DNA of 64,000 nt from Candidatus Melainabacteria bacterium. GTDB taxonomy: Bacteria; Cyanobacteriota; Vampirovibrionia; Obscuribacterales; Obscuribacteraceae. Position 1 is the first letter of the stretch, and every line of letters begins with the position of its first letter. Under the pieces are notes generated by a model. The model did not search any database. It was given only the letters and a program-made list of their open reading frames with translations, and was not told where the DNA came from. Both the position numbers and the translations under genes were made by a program. Positions 43,816 to 52,202 of the stretch are shown piece after piece. Location: positions 1-64,000 of the forward strand of contig PLZS01000082.1 of assembly GCA_003153555.1 (NCBI GenBank), written 5' to 3'.

Positions 43816-45210
43816 TTACCGTCGTTTGCCCGATTTTCGCGAGCCGCGGACGTTGAACTTGATCATGTCGCGAAACCAGAGACCACTGTCCTTGATGGTC
43901 CGCACCAATGTGTTGCGGTCGACATGAACAATGCCGAAGGTCATCTTGAAGCCAAGCGACCATTCGAGATTGTCCATCAAACTCCAAGCAAAGTAGCCGG
44001 CAACGTTGACACCCGCAGCGACTGCGGATTCCAGAGCGCTGAGATGATCGTGAATGTAGGCCATGCGACCAACATCACGTACCCGACCTTTGGCAAACGT
44101 ATCATCCAGCGCCGCACCGTTTTCGGTGATGAAGATCGGCGGCAGACGATACTCCTCGTTCATGCTAACCAGCATCCGCGTTAGCGCTGGTGCATGAATT
44201 TCCCAGCCCATCAAGGTTTTCTGGGCACCCGGCATGTCGATGATGCCACCGTTCTCGTCAACCACGTGGCGCAAATACCAGTTCACACCGAGGTAATCGA
44301 TGCGCTGAGAGATGATCGCCATGTCGCCGGGATGGATGACCGCACCGGTAGCAGCCATTTCTTCCAGCACCACATCCGGATAACGAGCCTTGAAGATCGC
44401 CTCCAGATAGATGGCATAGTTCTTCAGCCAGTGCCGCCTAGCTGCGTTCACCGAAGCCGGATTGGCAGCGTCCTTAGCTTCCGCGGGCACCAGATTCAGG
44501 GTCACACCGATTTTGAAGTCGGGGTTGATCGAGCGCAACGCCTGAGTAGCCAGCCCATGCGCGAGCATGAGATTGTGAGCAACCTTGACGCGCAAATTTG
44601 GGTCGCTGAGACCGGGAGCGAGTCCGTCCCCGATGTAGCCGGCGACGATCACTTCCGGCTCATTGAGCGTGCCGAAATACTTGACGCGATCGCCGAGGCG
44701 ATGGGCAATCAACGCCGCGAAATCAGCAAAGGCATATGCCGTATCGCGATTCAGCCAACCACCTTCGTCTTCGAGAGCCTGCGGCAGGTCCCAATGGTAG
44801 AGCGTGACGTACGGCTCGATGCCGTTGCGGAGCAGCTCATCCACCAGGCGACTGTAGAATTCAAGCCCTTGCTCGTTGACTTTGCCCTTGCCCAAAGGCA
44901 AAACGCGCGACCACGAGATCGAGAAGCGATAGGCCTTCAGGTTCATGCTCTTCATCATCCGCACGTCTTCTTCCATGCGGTTGTAATGGTCGCAAGCGAC
45001 CGCGCCGTGATCGAGATGCGGGCGTGTTTCGAAATAGCGCTCCCAGATCGAGGCGCCGCGCCCGGTCTCTTCGCCAACTCCGCCTTCGATTTGGTACGCC
45101 GACGTCGAGGCACCAAATACGAAGTCAGGGGCAAAAGCGTACTTGTGAATCGGAACGGGGCTGTCCTTGGCTTTCCAGCGGGCAGACCGTTCGTAGTTTG
45201 CTTTAGACAT
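43816..45210 (-). CDS. GH1 family beta-glucosidase
   Basis: 464 residues from ATG 45210 (AGGAG 8 nt upstream); the frame extends further but without a better start. The GH1 signature is complete: FVFGASTSAYQIEGG, ASIWERYF, AYRFSISWSRVLP, YVTLYHWDLPQAL, the acid/base Glu184 in TLNEPE and the nucleophile Glu363 in ITENGA, then AGYFAWSLMDNLEWS. It hydrolyses beta-glucosides to glucose in the cytoplasm; there is no signal peptide. Third gene of an apparent operon with a GH144-like glucanase and an ABC transporter. The DNA is GC-richer than the surroundings. Confidence 0.95.
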   Translation of the reverse strand: MSKANYERSARWKAKDSPVPIHKYAFAPDFVFGASTSAYQIEGGVGEETGRGASIWERYFETRPHLDHGAVACDHYNRMEEDVRMMKSMNLKAYRFSISWSRVLPLGKGKVNEQGLEFYSRLVDELLRNGIEPYVTLYHWDLPQALEDEGGWLNRDTAYAFADFAALIAHRLGDRVKYFGTLNEPEVIVAGYIGDGLAPGLSDPNLRVKVAHNLMLAHGLATQALRSINPDFKIGVTLNLVPAEAKDAANPASVNAARRHWLKNYAIYLEAIFKARYPDVVLEEMAATGAVIHPGDMAIISQRIDYLGVNWYLRHVVDENGGIIDMPGAQKTLMGWEIHAPALTRMLVSMNEEYRLPPIFITENGAALDDTFAKGRVRDVGRMAYIHDHLSALESAVAAGVNVAGYFAWSLMDNLEWSLGFKMTFGIVHVDRNTLVRTIKDSGLWFRDMIKFNVRGSRKSGKRR

Positions 45211-45343
45211 TTGAGTTCTCCTGTATCCCGATGCGGGAATGAATGCCAGGTGGGCGCAAACGCACGGAATCATGCGCCTACGCTTCCTGGACTCTGTTGA
45301 AAATCACTGACCTTGCCGATAGGCGCGGAGGACTCAGTGCTGC

Positions 45344-46687
45344 TTACGAGAGCCAGCCACCCTTGAATCCAGCACGTCGAAGCGCTCGCTTGAGCGAACG
45401 GTCCTTGCGCATCACCTGCCAAACAAAGTCGCTACGATAGTTCTCGATCATGAGAACTATTGGTCCCTGGTCGATTGCCACCCGATCCTCGTCCACCCAG
45501 CCAGAAGGCTTGGTGAGGTCGTAGGTCGGGTTGAAGGCATCAACGAAACCGCTCAGCTCCGAGAAGAGCTCTGGGCGGTGCTTAAGCCAGTAACGCATCG
45601 TGCGGATGGCTTTACCGGGTGTGAACGGAACAGCGCTGATCGCCGCTGTGGGCGCGATCGTGCCGTCATCAAAACCACGCGGCGAACCTCGTTCGCTGTA
45701 TCCGCGGAAAGTGCGCTCCTTGCCGTCGACGACCTTGGTGCCATTACCCGGTCCATCGCAAGCAGTCAGCCCCCAGTCGAGTTCGTCGTATCCCCGCCAC
45801 TGATTGGGATTGTCAACGGAGTAACGATGCTGGGCCTTGGTTGCCCGCATACTGTTCGTGAAGTAGTCGAAACCGAGCCGACGATTGGTATCATCAGCGA
45901 TGCCTCGAAAATCGATCCAGCAGTGCGGGTACTGGTAGCAGAACAACGGTGTGCCCGGCATGGCGATGTACTTCTTGCCACCCAGGCTTTCCGCCTTCAC
46001 ACCATCGAGAAACGAAGTCCAGCAGGCGCTCGGCGCCGGCTTGCCCTTGGCTGACAAAGCCATCAGGTAGAGCAGCAAGGCTTCGCTGTAGCCCTGGTAG
46101 ACGTAGGGAATCAGTCCCTGCTCGGGTGTCCAGCCGTGCAGAATCTTGTAGTCGGCGCGCACCAACCAGTTCCAATCCACGCGCTCAAGGAGAGCGGTGG
46201 ACAGATTCCGAATCTCCTTCTCGACGGCGTTGCGCTTGGTGAAATAAGCGCGGGCGAAACTGACACCGGCCATGAGAAGGGCGGTGTCAATCGAGGAGAG
46301 TTCGGAATCCCAGAAGGTCGGGGCTGTGGCGCGCAAGCCTGTGCGCGGGTCCAGGAAGTGGTAGAAGAAGCCGCGATTGCCGCTGAAGCCTTCTCTGCCT
46401 TCACCCTGAGGGGCGTTGGCGAGAACGCGCAGTACTTTCACTGCGTAAGCGACAGCCTCATCGCGTAAAATCCATTTGCGGTTGACCGCAACTGGGTAAG
46501 CGGTCAAGGCAAACCCGACACCAGCGATGGTGGCGGGTGAGCCTTGCCTGTTTCGGTCAAAGATCAGACCGGTGTCATGGTTCTGACTGTCGAGAAACCA
46601 TTGGAAGGTTGCTCGCTGCACCCGCTCGAGGACGTCTTCGTCACTCAAGTGGTGCTTTCGAACTTTCTGCTGTGCGAGTTTTTTCAT
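45344..46687 (-). CDS. GH144-like glucanase (glycoamylase-like domain)
   Basis: 447 residues. Features of the glycoamylase-like/GH144 family are DVLERVQRATFQWFLD, the DTGLIFDR motif, TIAGVGFALTAYPVAV, NRGFFYHFLDPRTG, WDSELSSIDTALLMAG, GLIPYVYQGYSEALLLY and a C-terminal YSERGSPRGFDDGTIAPTAA (as GSPRGFDDGTIAPTAA) with GAFN-type FVDAFNPTYD. Family members are endo-beta-1,2-glucanases or related (alpha/alpha)6-barrel enzymes. No signal peptide is visible, although relatives are usually exported. It overlaps the ABC transporter stop by four bases (ATGA) and precedes the beta-glucosidase, so cleavage of beta-1,2-linked or similar glucan to glucose is the natural reading. Confidence 0.8.
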   Translation of the reverse strand: MKKLAQQKVRKHHLSDEDVLERVQRATFQWFLDSQNHDTGLIFDRNRQGSPATIAGVGFALTAYPVAVNRKWILRDEAVAYAVKVLRVLANAPQGEGREGFSGNRGFFYHFLDPRTGLRATAPTFWDSELSSIDTALLMAGVSFARAYFTKRNAVEKEIRNLSTALLERVDWNWLVRADYKILHGWTPEQGLIPYVYQGYSEALLLYLMALSAKGKPAPSACWTSFLDGVKAESLGGKKYIAMPGTPLFCYQYPHCWIDFRGIADDTNRRLGFDYFTNSMRATKAQHRYSVDNPNQWRGYDELDWGLTACDGPGNGTKVVDGKERTFRGYSERGSPRGFDDGTIAPTAAISAVPFTPGKAIRTMRYWLKHRPELFSELSGFVDAFNPTYDLTKPSGWVDEDRVAIDQGPIVLMIENYRSDFVWQVMRKDRSLKRALRRAGFKGGWLS

Positions 46688-48399
46688 GGTGATATCTCGT
46701 GGGTTAGTCCATACTCGGTCGCCGAGTGAATCTTCCAGGAACCATTTCCCAGAAGCTCGAGAACGTGCGAATGGTGTTCAACCAGTGCTGGTCTGTGACC
46801 GACGCTGATCACGGTTGCTCCGACGCTCTGCAACACTGTGTAGAGCAACCTTTCATTTTCGGGATCAAGAGCCGAAGTCGCTTCATCGAGAAACGCATAC
46901 TTCGGCTTGGTAAGAATCACTCTGGCCATGCTCAAGAGCTGTTGCTGACCAGGCGAAAGCTTCTCGCGCCAGTTCCTGATCGCGTCCAACCCACCCACTT
47001 CGAGGGCCAGGTTAGGCAGGCGAACGAGGTTCAGCAAAGCTAGTAATTGAGCATCGTTGCCGCAGGCTTGCGTGCTGGGATAACACAGAGCTTCTCGCAA
47101 TGTGCATTCCGGCACGTAGGGTCTTTGCGGCAGAAACATCAAGTCGGCAAGTCGGGGTCGGTAAACGCGACCGCAGCCTGCTCTCGAGATGCCGGCAATC
47201 GCACGCAGAAGCGTGGATTTGCCACATCCGCTAGGACCCATAATCAGGAGACTGGATCCCGCGGGCAGTTGAAACGAAATGTTCTCCACCAGTGTTCTGG
47301 TAGCGTCTGGCGTCAGAACCGTGACGTCAGCAAGGGCGAGCCTGTCTGCCGTGACTATTTCGATGGTCTTGGCCGAATCCGCGGTCTTAGCATCGTACTC
47401 GTCCAGCACTTCCACAAAGGAGCCAACCCGATTGATGTTTGCAGCATACGAGCTGATGCCCGTGAACTGCTGAACGAGCAGGGTCATGCCACTGAAAATG
47501 GTGCCGAAGGCCATACCAGCCCGGGTAATCTCGCCGAAATCGATTTGGTTATCGAAGTACAGCGAGGCGATCACCGCTGCCGGAATGAGCGGTACGAGAA
47601 GGTTGAAGGGGATCGTGAAGAAACCAAGATTACGATTGACGCAGGCCATATCGTAAAGATTGGCTATCGTACGCCGCAAAGCGTCCGTTGACGATCGCTG
47701 CTCGCGAGCCTCACCATTGTACAAAGCGATGGACTCGGCGTCTCTGCGCACGTCGGTTAGACAATGACGCAGATTAGCTTCGAGCGCACTTTGCACAAAG
47801 TTCAGAGCGATGAGCTTCTTGCCGATCCACAACGAAACGAACGAACCAATCACCGAATATGCCACCACTGTAAAACTGAGAGTCGGGGAAATCGACCAGA
47901 GCACACCGATGAAGGTGCTGATGTTGACGAGCGCGTCAAGAACCGAGACGAACAATCCAACCGACGAATTGCAGAATGTTTCAACATCCTGGGTCATTCG
48001 CTGATCGGGATTGTCGATGCGCGGGTCGTTGTTGAGCTTGTAGTAAGTGTGACCGCCGAAAAAGCGACCGAACAGATGGTTCGATAGCCACTCTCGCCAC
48101 ACCAAAGCAAGCCGCGTGCGCAAAAATTGGTAGTAAACGGTGATCGGGGTGGCGAGCAGCATGACGAAGGCGAACTGCGTCATAGACCACGAAAAAGCGT
48201 GCACTTCTTGCTTTTGAAGTGCAGTCATGGTCTCGCCGGCGATTTTGCCAATGTAAACATTGACTGCCGACGAAACAAATAAAAGTATCAGCACGGCCAC
48301 AAGCATTGCAGATGCTTTGTAGCGTTGCTCTGAGATCCAGAACGGTTTCCCTACCGCATACAGGCGCCTCCAGGCAATTCTGTCTGTCATGGGGTTCAT
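46684..48399 (-). CDS. ABC transporter, fused permease-ATPase (YddA/SbmA-BacA type)
   Basis: 571 residues from ATG 48399 (GGAG upstream). The membrane domain (about 20-330) has six hydrophobic segments and the ABC_membrane_2-type elements WREWLSNHLFGRFFGGHTYY and NPDQRMTQDVETF. The ATPase domain has Walker A GPSGCGKST, the signature LSPGQQQLL, Walker B KYAFLDEATSALD and the H-loop SVGHRP. These fused half-transporters act as dimers. BacA/SbmA/YddA relatives move peptides or small molecules; glucan relatives are exporters of cyclic beta-glucan. As the first gene of the operon with two glucan hydrolases it may carry oligosaccharide, but the direction is uncertain. Confidence 0.85.
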   Translation of the reverse strand: MNPMTDRIAWRRLYAVGKPFWISEQRYKASAMLVAVLILLFVSSAVNVYIGKIAGETMTALQKQEVHAFSWSMTQFAFVMLLATPITVYYQFLRTRLALVWREWLSNHLFGRFFGGHTYYKLNNDPRIDNPDQRMTQDVETFCNSSVGLFVSVLDALVNISTFIGVLWSISPTLSFTVVAYSVIGSFVSLWIGKKLIALNFVQSALEANLRHCLTDVRRDAESIALYNGEAREQRSSTDALRRTIANLYDMACVNRNLGFFTIPFNLLVPLIPAAVIASLYFDNQIDFGEITRAGMAFGTIFSGMTLLVQQFTGISSYAANINRVGSFVEVLDEYDAKTADSAKTIEIVTADRLALADVTVLTPDATRTLVENISFQLPAGSSLLIMGPSGCGKSTLLRAIAGISRAGCGRVYRPRLADLMFLPQRPYVPECTLREALCYPSTQACGNDAQLLALLNLVRLPNLALEVGGLDAIRNWREKLSPGQQQLLSMARVILTKPKYAFLDEATSALDPENERLLYTVLQSVGATVISVGHRPALVEHHSHVLELLGNGSWKIHSATEYGLTHEISP

Positions 48400-48462
48400 G
48401 ACAAATCTCCGGATTGGAAAAGGGGTAATGCAGTTGCGAGCCACGTTTGCTGGCTGCGAAAA

Positions 48463-48528
48463 CTTCTAACTTGGTCAGCGAGTGTGATCGTGCCAATGCC
48501 CGATGCGCTATGCACCGTAAGTTAGAAG
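48463..48528. repeat. Long-spaced inverted repeat with GTTAGAAG arms
   Basis: CTTCTAACTT (48463-48472) and AAGTTAGAAG (48519-48528), perfect 10-bp arms with 46 nt between, just upstream of the ABC transporter start. The arms carry GTTAGAA, the core of the 26-bp palindromes, but in the reverse arrangement. Confidence 0.45.
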
Positions 48529-49054
48529 ACAAAAATAAGCTGAAAGATGTAGAGAGTTAAAGAAATAAGTTCAAAGAAAAGAAAAAACGATATCTTAAGA
48601 ACTAACGTTTATAACTAGCCAATACAAGTTCCGCGCGACAAGCAATCTCAAGAGGATCATGAAGGCGTGTTACGACTCTAATGGCAAATACGTGGTTGAG
48701 GGAGTTGTACGTTGCACTCTACGCAGCTGTGCAAAGCCATTTTTTGATGAGAAATCTCTCAGGCCGCGATTGGAACGATTGCACTAACCGCACCATCTTG
48801 ATGTAACGACAATCGCTAGGCTGGCGCGAAGAGTACCCAAAGTGTTTCCACAAGCTTAGATTGGTCGACGCGCTTGGACATAAGCAAGCTCAGATTGCTC
48901 GAAAATTTGGACAAAGTAAGCTCATTCGCATCACCCCGAGCCTTCCTAAAACCGAGAATATCGGCACCTCATATGGTGCTGCTCATGATCCCAAGTCAAT
49001 GGCACAACGCATGTTAGAGTGTGAATGCAGTACCCGTTCTGTAGTAAGGACATT
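48529..49054. other. Divergent intergenic region with a CACC/GGTG hairpin
   Basis: No gene is convincing between the glucan operon and the GNAT gene. A frame near 48880 reads like a helix-turn-helix scrap (AQIARKFGQS) but has no start site or family match. GCACC-TCATAT-GGTGC (48964-48979) is a member of the dispersed hairpin family, 76 bp upstream of the GNAT start. Confidence 0.4.
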
Positions 49055-49543
49055 ATGATGCCCAATCCACTCCACATTCGTCCGATGAACAACGACGATC
49101 TTCCTAGTTTGTCTCAAATCTACGTGCGTGCCTTGGACGGCACAGACGAGCGATGGAACCAAGAGTCCGCCCACGCGCTTTTAACCGATTGGTTAAGACG
49201 GCAACCGGAATTAGCGTTTACTGCTGAGTACGAAAACGAAATAGCCGGCGCCTTTGTTGTCGGCGTAAGACCCTGGTGGGACGGCAATCATCTCGTGGAT
49301 GGCGAATTGTTTGTCGAACCAGAATTTCAACAACACGGAATTGCTCGTCACTTGCTGAAAAGAGTCCTTGATCAGGCTATTGAAAAGTATTCTCCGGTTC
49401 TCTGGGAGAGTTACACATTTCGGAATGACACTTTTCCTCTCACCTGGTACAAGCGCCTCGGTTTTCGTGAAATCGAAGAGTGGGTTATGATCAGAGCCGA
49501 TATAACCACGGTTGCAAACCAACTGTCCTCATTACCTGGCTAA
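49055..49543 (+). CDS. GNAT-family N-acetyltransferase
   Basis: 162 residues from ATG 49055 behind AAGGAC. The GNAT fold is shown by IRPMNNDDLPSLSQIYVRA, the beta4 strand VDGELFVEPEFQQHGIARHLLKRVLDQ (here GELFVEPEFQ and HGIARHLLKRVL, the acetyl-CoA loop Q/R-x-x-G-x-G/A) and FPLTWYKRLGFREIEEWVM. It transfers an acetyl group to an unknown amine. The gene ends 38 bp before the convergent debranching enzyme. Confidence 0.88.
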   Translation: MMPNPLHIRPMNNDDLPSLSQIYVRALDGTDERWNQESAHALLTDWLRRQPELAFTAEYENEIAGAFVVGVRPWWDGNHLVDGELFVEPEFQQHGIARHLLKRVLDQAIEKYSPVLWESYTFRNDTFPLTWYKRLGFREIEEWVMIRADITTVANQLSSLPG

Positions 49544-49581
49544 ACCTGACAGATTTGTTCGCGGCCGAGCGGCACTGCGGA

Positions 49582-51753
49582 TCAGCGCTGCAACACGCCG
49601 CGCTCACCTATTGCCAGGTCTGTGCTGAGAATCGAAGGGTAATCGTGCACCACCCGCAGTAGCTCGGCAATCGACCATGCCTGGGCGATGCAACCACGGG
49701 CAAGGTGCGGCGCATCCCCGTCAAATATCTCAGATACAGAGCCTACGCAGCCCTCGTTCAAAATGTGGCTAAAAATTGGCTGTAAATGTCGCGAGATCAG
49801 TCGGACATTTTCTTGCTCAACTCCAAAGGCATAGATCCGACTATCAATCCACGGTCCAAACAGCCACGGCCAGACAGTTCCTTGATGATAGGTAATGTCA
49901 CGATCATACTGATTCGCCCGCTCTTTACCGTTGCCATACGCGCCTTTGTAATTGGGATCATTTGGAGAAAGAGTGCGTAAACCCTTGGCAGTAAGCAAGT
50001 CGCGTTCAACTACGAACAACATAGACTTGGTTTGTTCTTTTGTTGCTACTGGAAAAGTAAGACTGGCCGCTAACAGTTGGTTTGGTCGAATCGCTGAGTC
50101 GGAGGCACCATCCTCCCGAATGAAATCGTAAAAGCAGCCCAAATCTTGATTCCAGAATTTAGCGAAATTCGCCTTAACCAGATCAGCAATCTCGGCGTAG
50201 TATTCGGATTTACGATGCGCGCCAACCAAGCCTGGCTTTCCTTTCGGATTTTCGTAGAGACCAGCTGATCCAGTAGCGCAGTATAGAAATTCAATGGTTC
50301 TTAAAAAGTTGTACCAAAGTGCGTTTATTTCTACAGCTTTTCCGGTGCGTGGGGTGACCACAAAATCACCAACTTTTGCATCCATCCAAGTCAATTGAAC
50401 ATTCGGATCGCCTGCCGATATCAAGCCGTCAACAGAGTCCATACGCAGTCCATGACGCGTGCCCTTTATGTGCCAGTCCACGACGCTCTCAAGAAGGGGC
50501 AGCTGTTCCCGCACAAATTGCGTGTCAGTAGTTTCCCGGTAGTAGCGCAATAGTGCTGACGCCCACCACAATGTCGCATCGGATGTGTTGTACTCCGGAG
50601 CTTGACCAGAGTCAGGAAAAAAGTTGGGTAACATTCCGTCACTTAAATACCGTCCGAAAGTCTCGAGAACGCTGCGCGCTACTTTCACTCTTCCCGTGGC
50701 GATGGCGAGACCGGTCAAACTGATCATTGAATCCCTGCCCCAATCAGAGAACCAGTGATAGCCAGCAATAATCGAGTTGCTTCTCGTCGATTGCCGACGG
50801 ACAACAAAATCATCTGCTGCCAGCGTCAGTAATTTTTGCTCCAGGGGAACGTCTTTCAAGTTCGCCCGGGACACCAATTGGCTCTTATGCGCCCAAGAGA
50901 TCTTCACTACATCGTCAATGGAGCGAAGCAAGACATCATCTAACGCACCAAATACGGTGACAGATTGACCAGGGCGAAGATTAGCCTCGATTACACCAGC
51001 GTGAAAACAGTCCTCGCCATCCTCGAGCCCACGCTCTAGCTCACGCGGATAATGGTAACCGCAATACCAATCTGGTTGAACATGATAATCGCCGCAATCG
51101 TAATAAATACTAAGTGGGTGAGCCTGATCGAACGCCTTGATCCTGACCAGACCTTCCTCAACATGTTGCTCAAATTGCCAGCTATCCCAGCCTTGTGTGA
51201 CGCCATGAAAATCTCGATAATTGACGAGCAGATGGAGTTTCAGGACAGCCACGTCTTCTGACTCGTCCCTAACTTCCTTTGATCTGCGCACAATGAATGG
51301 GCTCTGCCATGTATAACCCACCGCTACCTGCTGCTTACCAGGCATCATTGCGATTTGCTTAATCAGCAGCCCATCTCCGATTTCGTACAGCCAAGTTGGC
51401 ACAGGCAAAAGGTAAAACGAACATATCGTCTTGAAACCCTGCGGCGACACTGCTCCTGATTTCCAGAAATTGGTCGCTAAATTTGTTTCAACACCATTGA
51501 CTGAAATCACTTCATCAATCCGAGAAAACATAACGGTGCGCCGGACTGGTGGCTGCAACGCAGCAACCAGCAAACCGTGATATCGACGAGTGTTGGCACC
51601 CCAGATATTCGCGGATGAATAGCTGCCGAGTCCATTTGTAATCAGGAACTCACGCAGATCATCAGCCTTTCGGTCGCCCAAATCAATTTCAGGGAAATCG
51701 AGATTTTCGTCTTCAGCTTGGTTGCGAAGCCATTCCTGTGGATGAAAGGTCAT
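49582..51753 (-). CDS. Glycogen debranching enzyme (amylo-alpha-1,6-glucosidase)
   Basis: 723 residues from ATG 51753 (AGGAGG, 5-nt spacing). The N-terminal GDE_N domain has LITNGLGSYSSANIWGANTRRYHGLLVA (LGSYSSANIWGANTRRYHGL shows the family motif). The C-terminal catalytic domain (from about 290) has AGYHWFSDWGRDSMISLTGL, RYLSDGMLPNFFPDSG, YNTSDATLWW, LTWMDAKVGDFVVTPRTGKAVEINALWY (as LTWMDAK and GKAVEINALWY) and TYHQGTVWPWLFGPWID (HQGTVWPWL). It removes alpha-1,6 branches during glycogen use. It stands alone on the minus strand, 1.2 kb from the beta-glucan operon. Confidence 0.92.
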   Translation of the reverse strand: MTFHPQEWLRNQAEDENLDFPEIDLGDRKADDLREFLITNGLGSYSSANIWGANTRRYHGLLVAALQPPVRRTVMFSRIDEVISVNGVETNLATNFWKSGAVSPQGFKTICSFYLLPVPTWLYEIGDGLLIKQIAMMPGKQQVAVGYTWQSPFIVRRSKEVRDESEDVAVLKLHLLVNYRDFHGVTQGWDSWQFEQHVEEGLVRIKAFDQAHPLSIYYDCGDYHVQPDWYCGYHYPRELERGLEDGEDCFHAGVIEANLRPGQSVTVFGALDDVLLRSIDDVVKISWAHKSQLVSRANLKDVPLEQKLLTLAADDFVVRRQSTRSNSIIAGYHWFSDWGRDSMISLTGLAIATGRVKVARSVLETFGRYLSDGMLPNFFPDSGQAPEYNTSDATLWWASALLRYYRETTDTQFVREQLPLLESVVDWHIKGTRHGLRMDSVDGLISAGDPNVQLTWMDAKVGDFVVTPRTGKAVEINALWYNFLRTIEFLYCATGSAGLYENPKGKPGLVGAHRKSEYYAEIADLVKANFAKFWNQDLGCFYDFIREDGASDSAIRPNQLLAASLTFPVATKEQTKSMLFVVERDLLTAKGLRTLSPNDPNYKGAYGNGKERANQYDRDITYHQGTVWPWLFGPWIDSRIYAFGVEQENVRLISRHLQPIFSHILNEGCVGSVSEIFDGDAPHLARGCIAQAWSIAELLRVVHDYPSILSTDLAIGERGVLQR

Positions 51754-51974
51754 CTTCACCTCCTGCCATCAGACTTTCATCTGGACTATGCACGGGATCG
51801 AAAAATTATAAGCGCAGCGTGGGAAGGATGAGCTCAGCGCCACACACCGAGTGTGCTCAGCGGAAGCGAACTGCCACAAGGCATGGTGGCATGTTAATGG
51901 CGTCGCCAATCTGCCGCTAAGCAAACGTATTTAATTTGGGGATTTAACCGTAGCGAGTGTCAGAAGAAGCAGAG

Positions 51975-52139
51975 AAAAAGTGCAAAAAAGAAGCAAAAGA
52001 TTCGGGAAATGAAAAAAAGAATGCGAAAAGCGTTCGGAAAACTTCAAAAAAGATCAAAAAAAAATCTGGGAAGTGAAAAAAGCTCGCAAAAGTCAAAAAA
52101 AAACTGAAAAAGTGAGAAAAAGCTCAAAAAGTCAAAAAA
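51975..52139. other. Phased A-tract array (curved DNA)
   Basis: Sixteen A-tracts of 3-9 nt, centred near 51977, 51987, 51997, 52008, 52015, 52028, 52040, 52049, 52060, 52079, 52090, 52099, 52109, 52119, 52128 and 52137. The mean step is about 10.6 bp, one helical turn, so the segment should be strongly bent. It starts directly after the terminator of the His-rich protein gene and ends about 220 bp before the debranching enzyme start. Confidence 0.75.
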
Positions 52140-52143
52140 GAAA

Positions 52144-52196
52144 GGCGACGGGAACAGGCAAGCCACCGCAAATGGTGGCTTCAACCTGTCCCCGCC
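52144..52196 (-). terminator. Rho-independent terminator of the His-rich protein gene
   Basis: On the minus strand a long GC-rich stem GGCGGGGACAGG pairs with CCTGTTCCCGTCGCC, enclosing GCCACC-ATTTGC-GGTGGC, followed by TTTCTTTTTTGAC. It starts 6 bp after the stop codon. The apex again has the CACC/GGTG form. Confidence 0.85.
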
Positions 52197-52202
52197 GACA
52201 AT

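Noticed and set aside
44194-45300. A 368-residue frame on the plus strand
   Set aside because: It is antisense to the GH1 gene, whose sequence and motifs are unmistakable. The GC-rich codons keep the opposite strand open.
47047-47691. A 214-residue frame on the plus strand
   Set aside because: Antisense to the ABC transporter ATPase domain; a shadow frame.
48861-49058. A helix-turn-helix-like scrap (AQIARKFGQS) before the GNAT gene
   Set aside because: No start site, only one helix pair, and the rest of the frame looks random. Could be a relic but is not supported.
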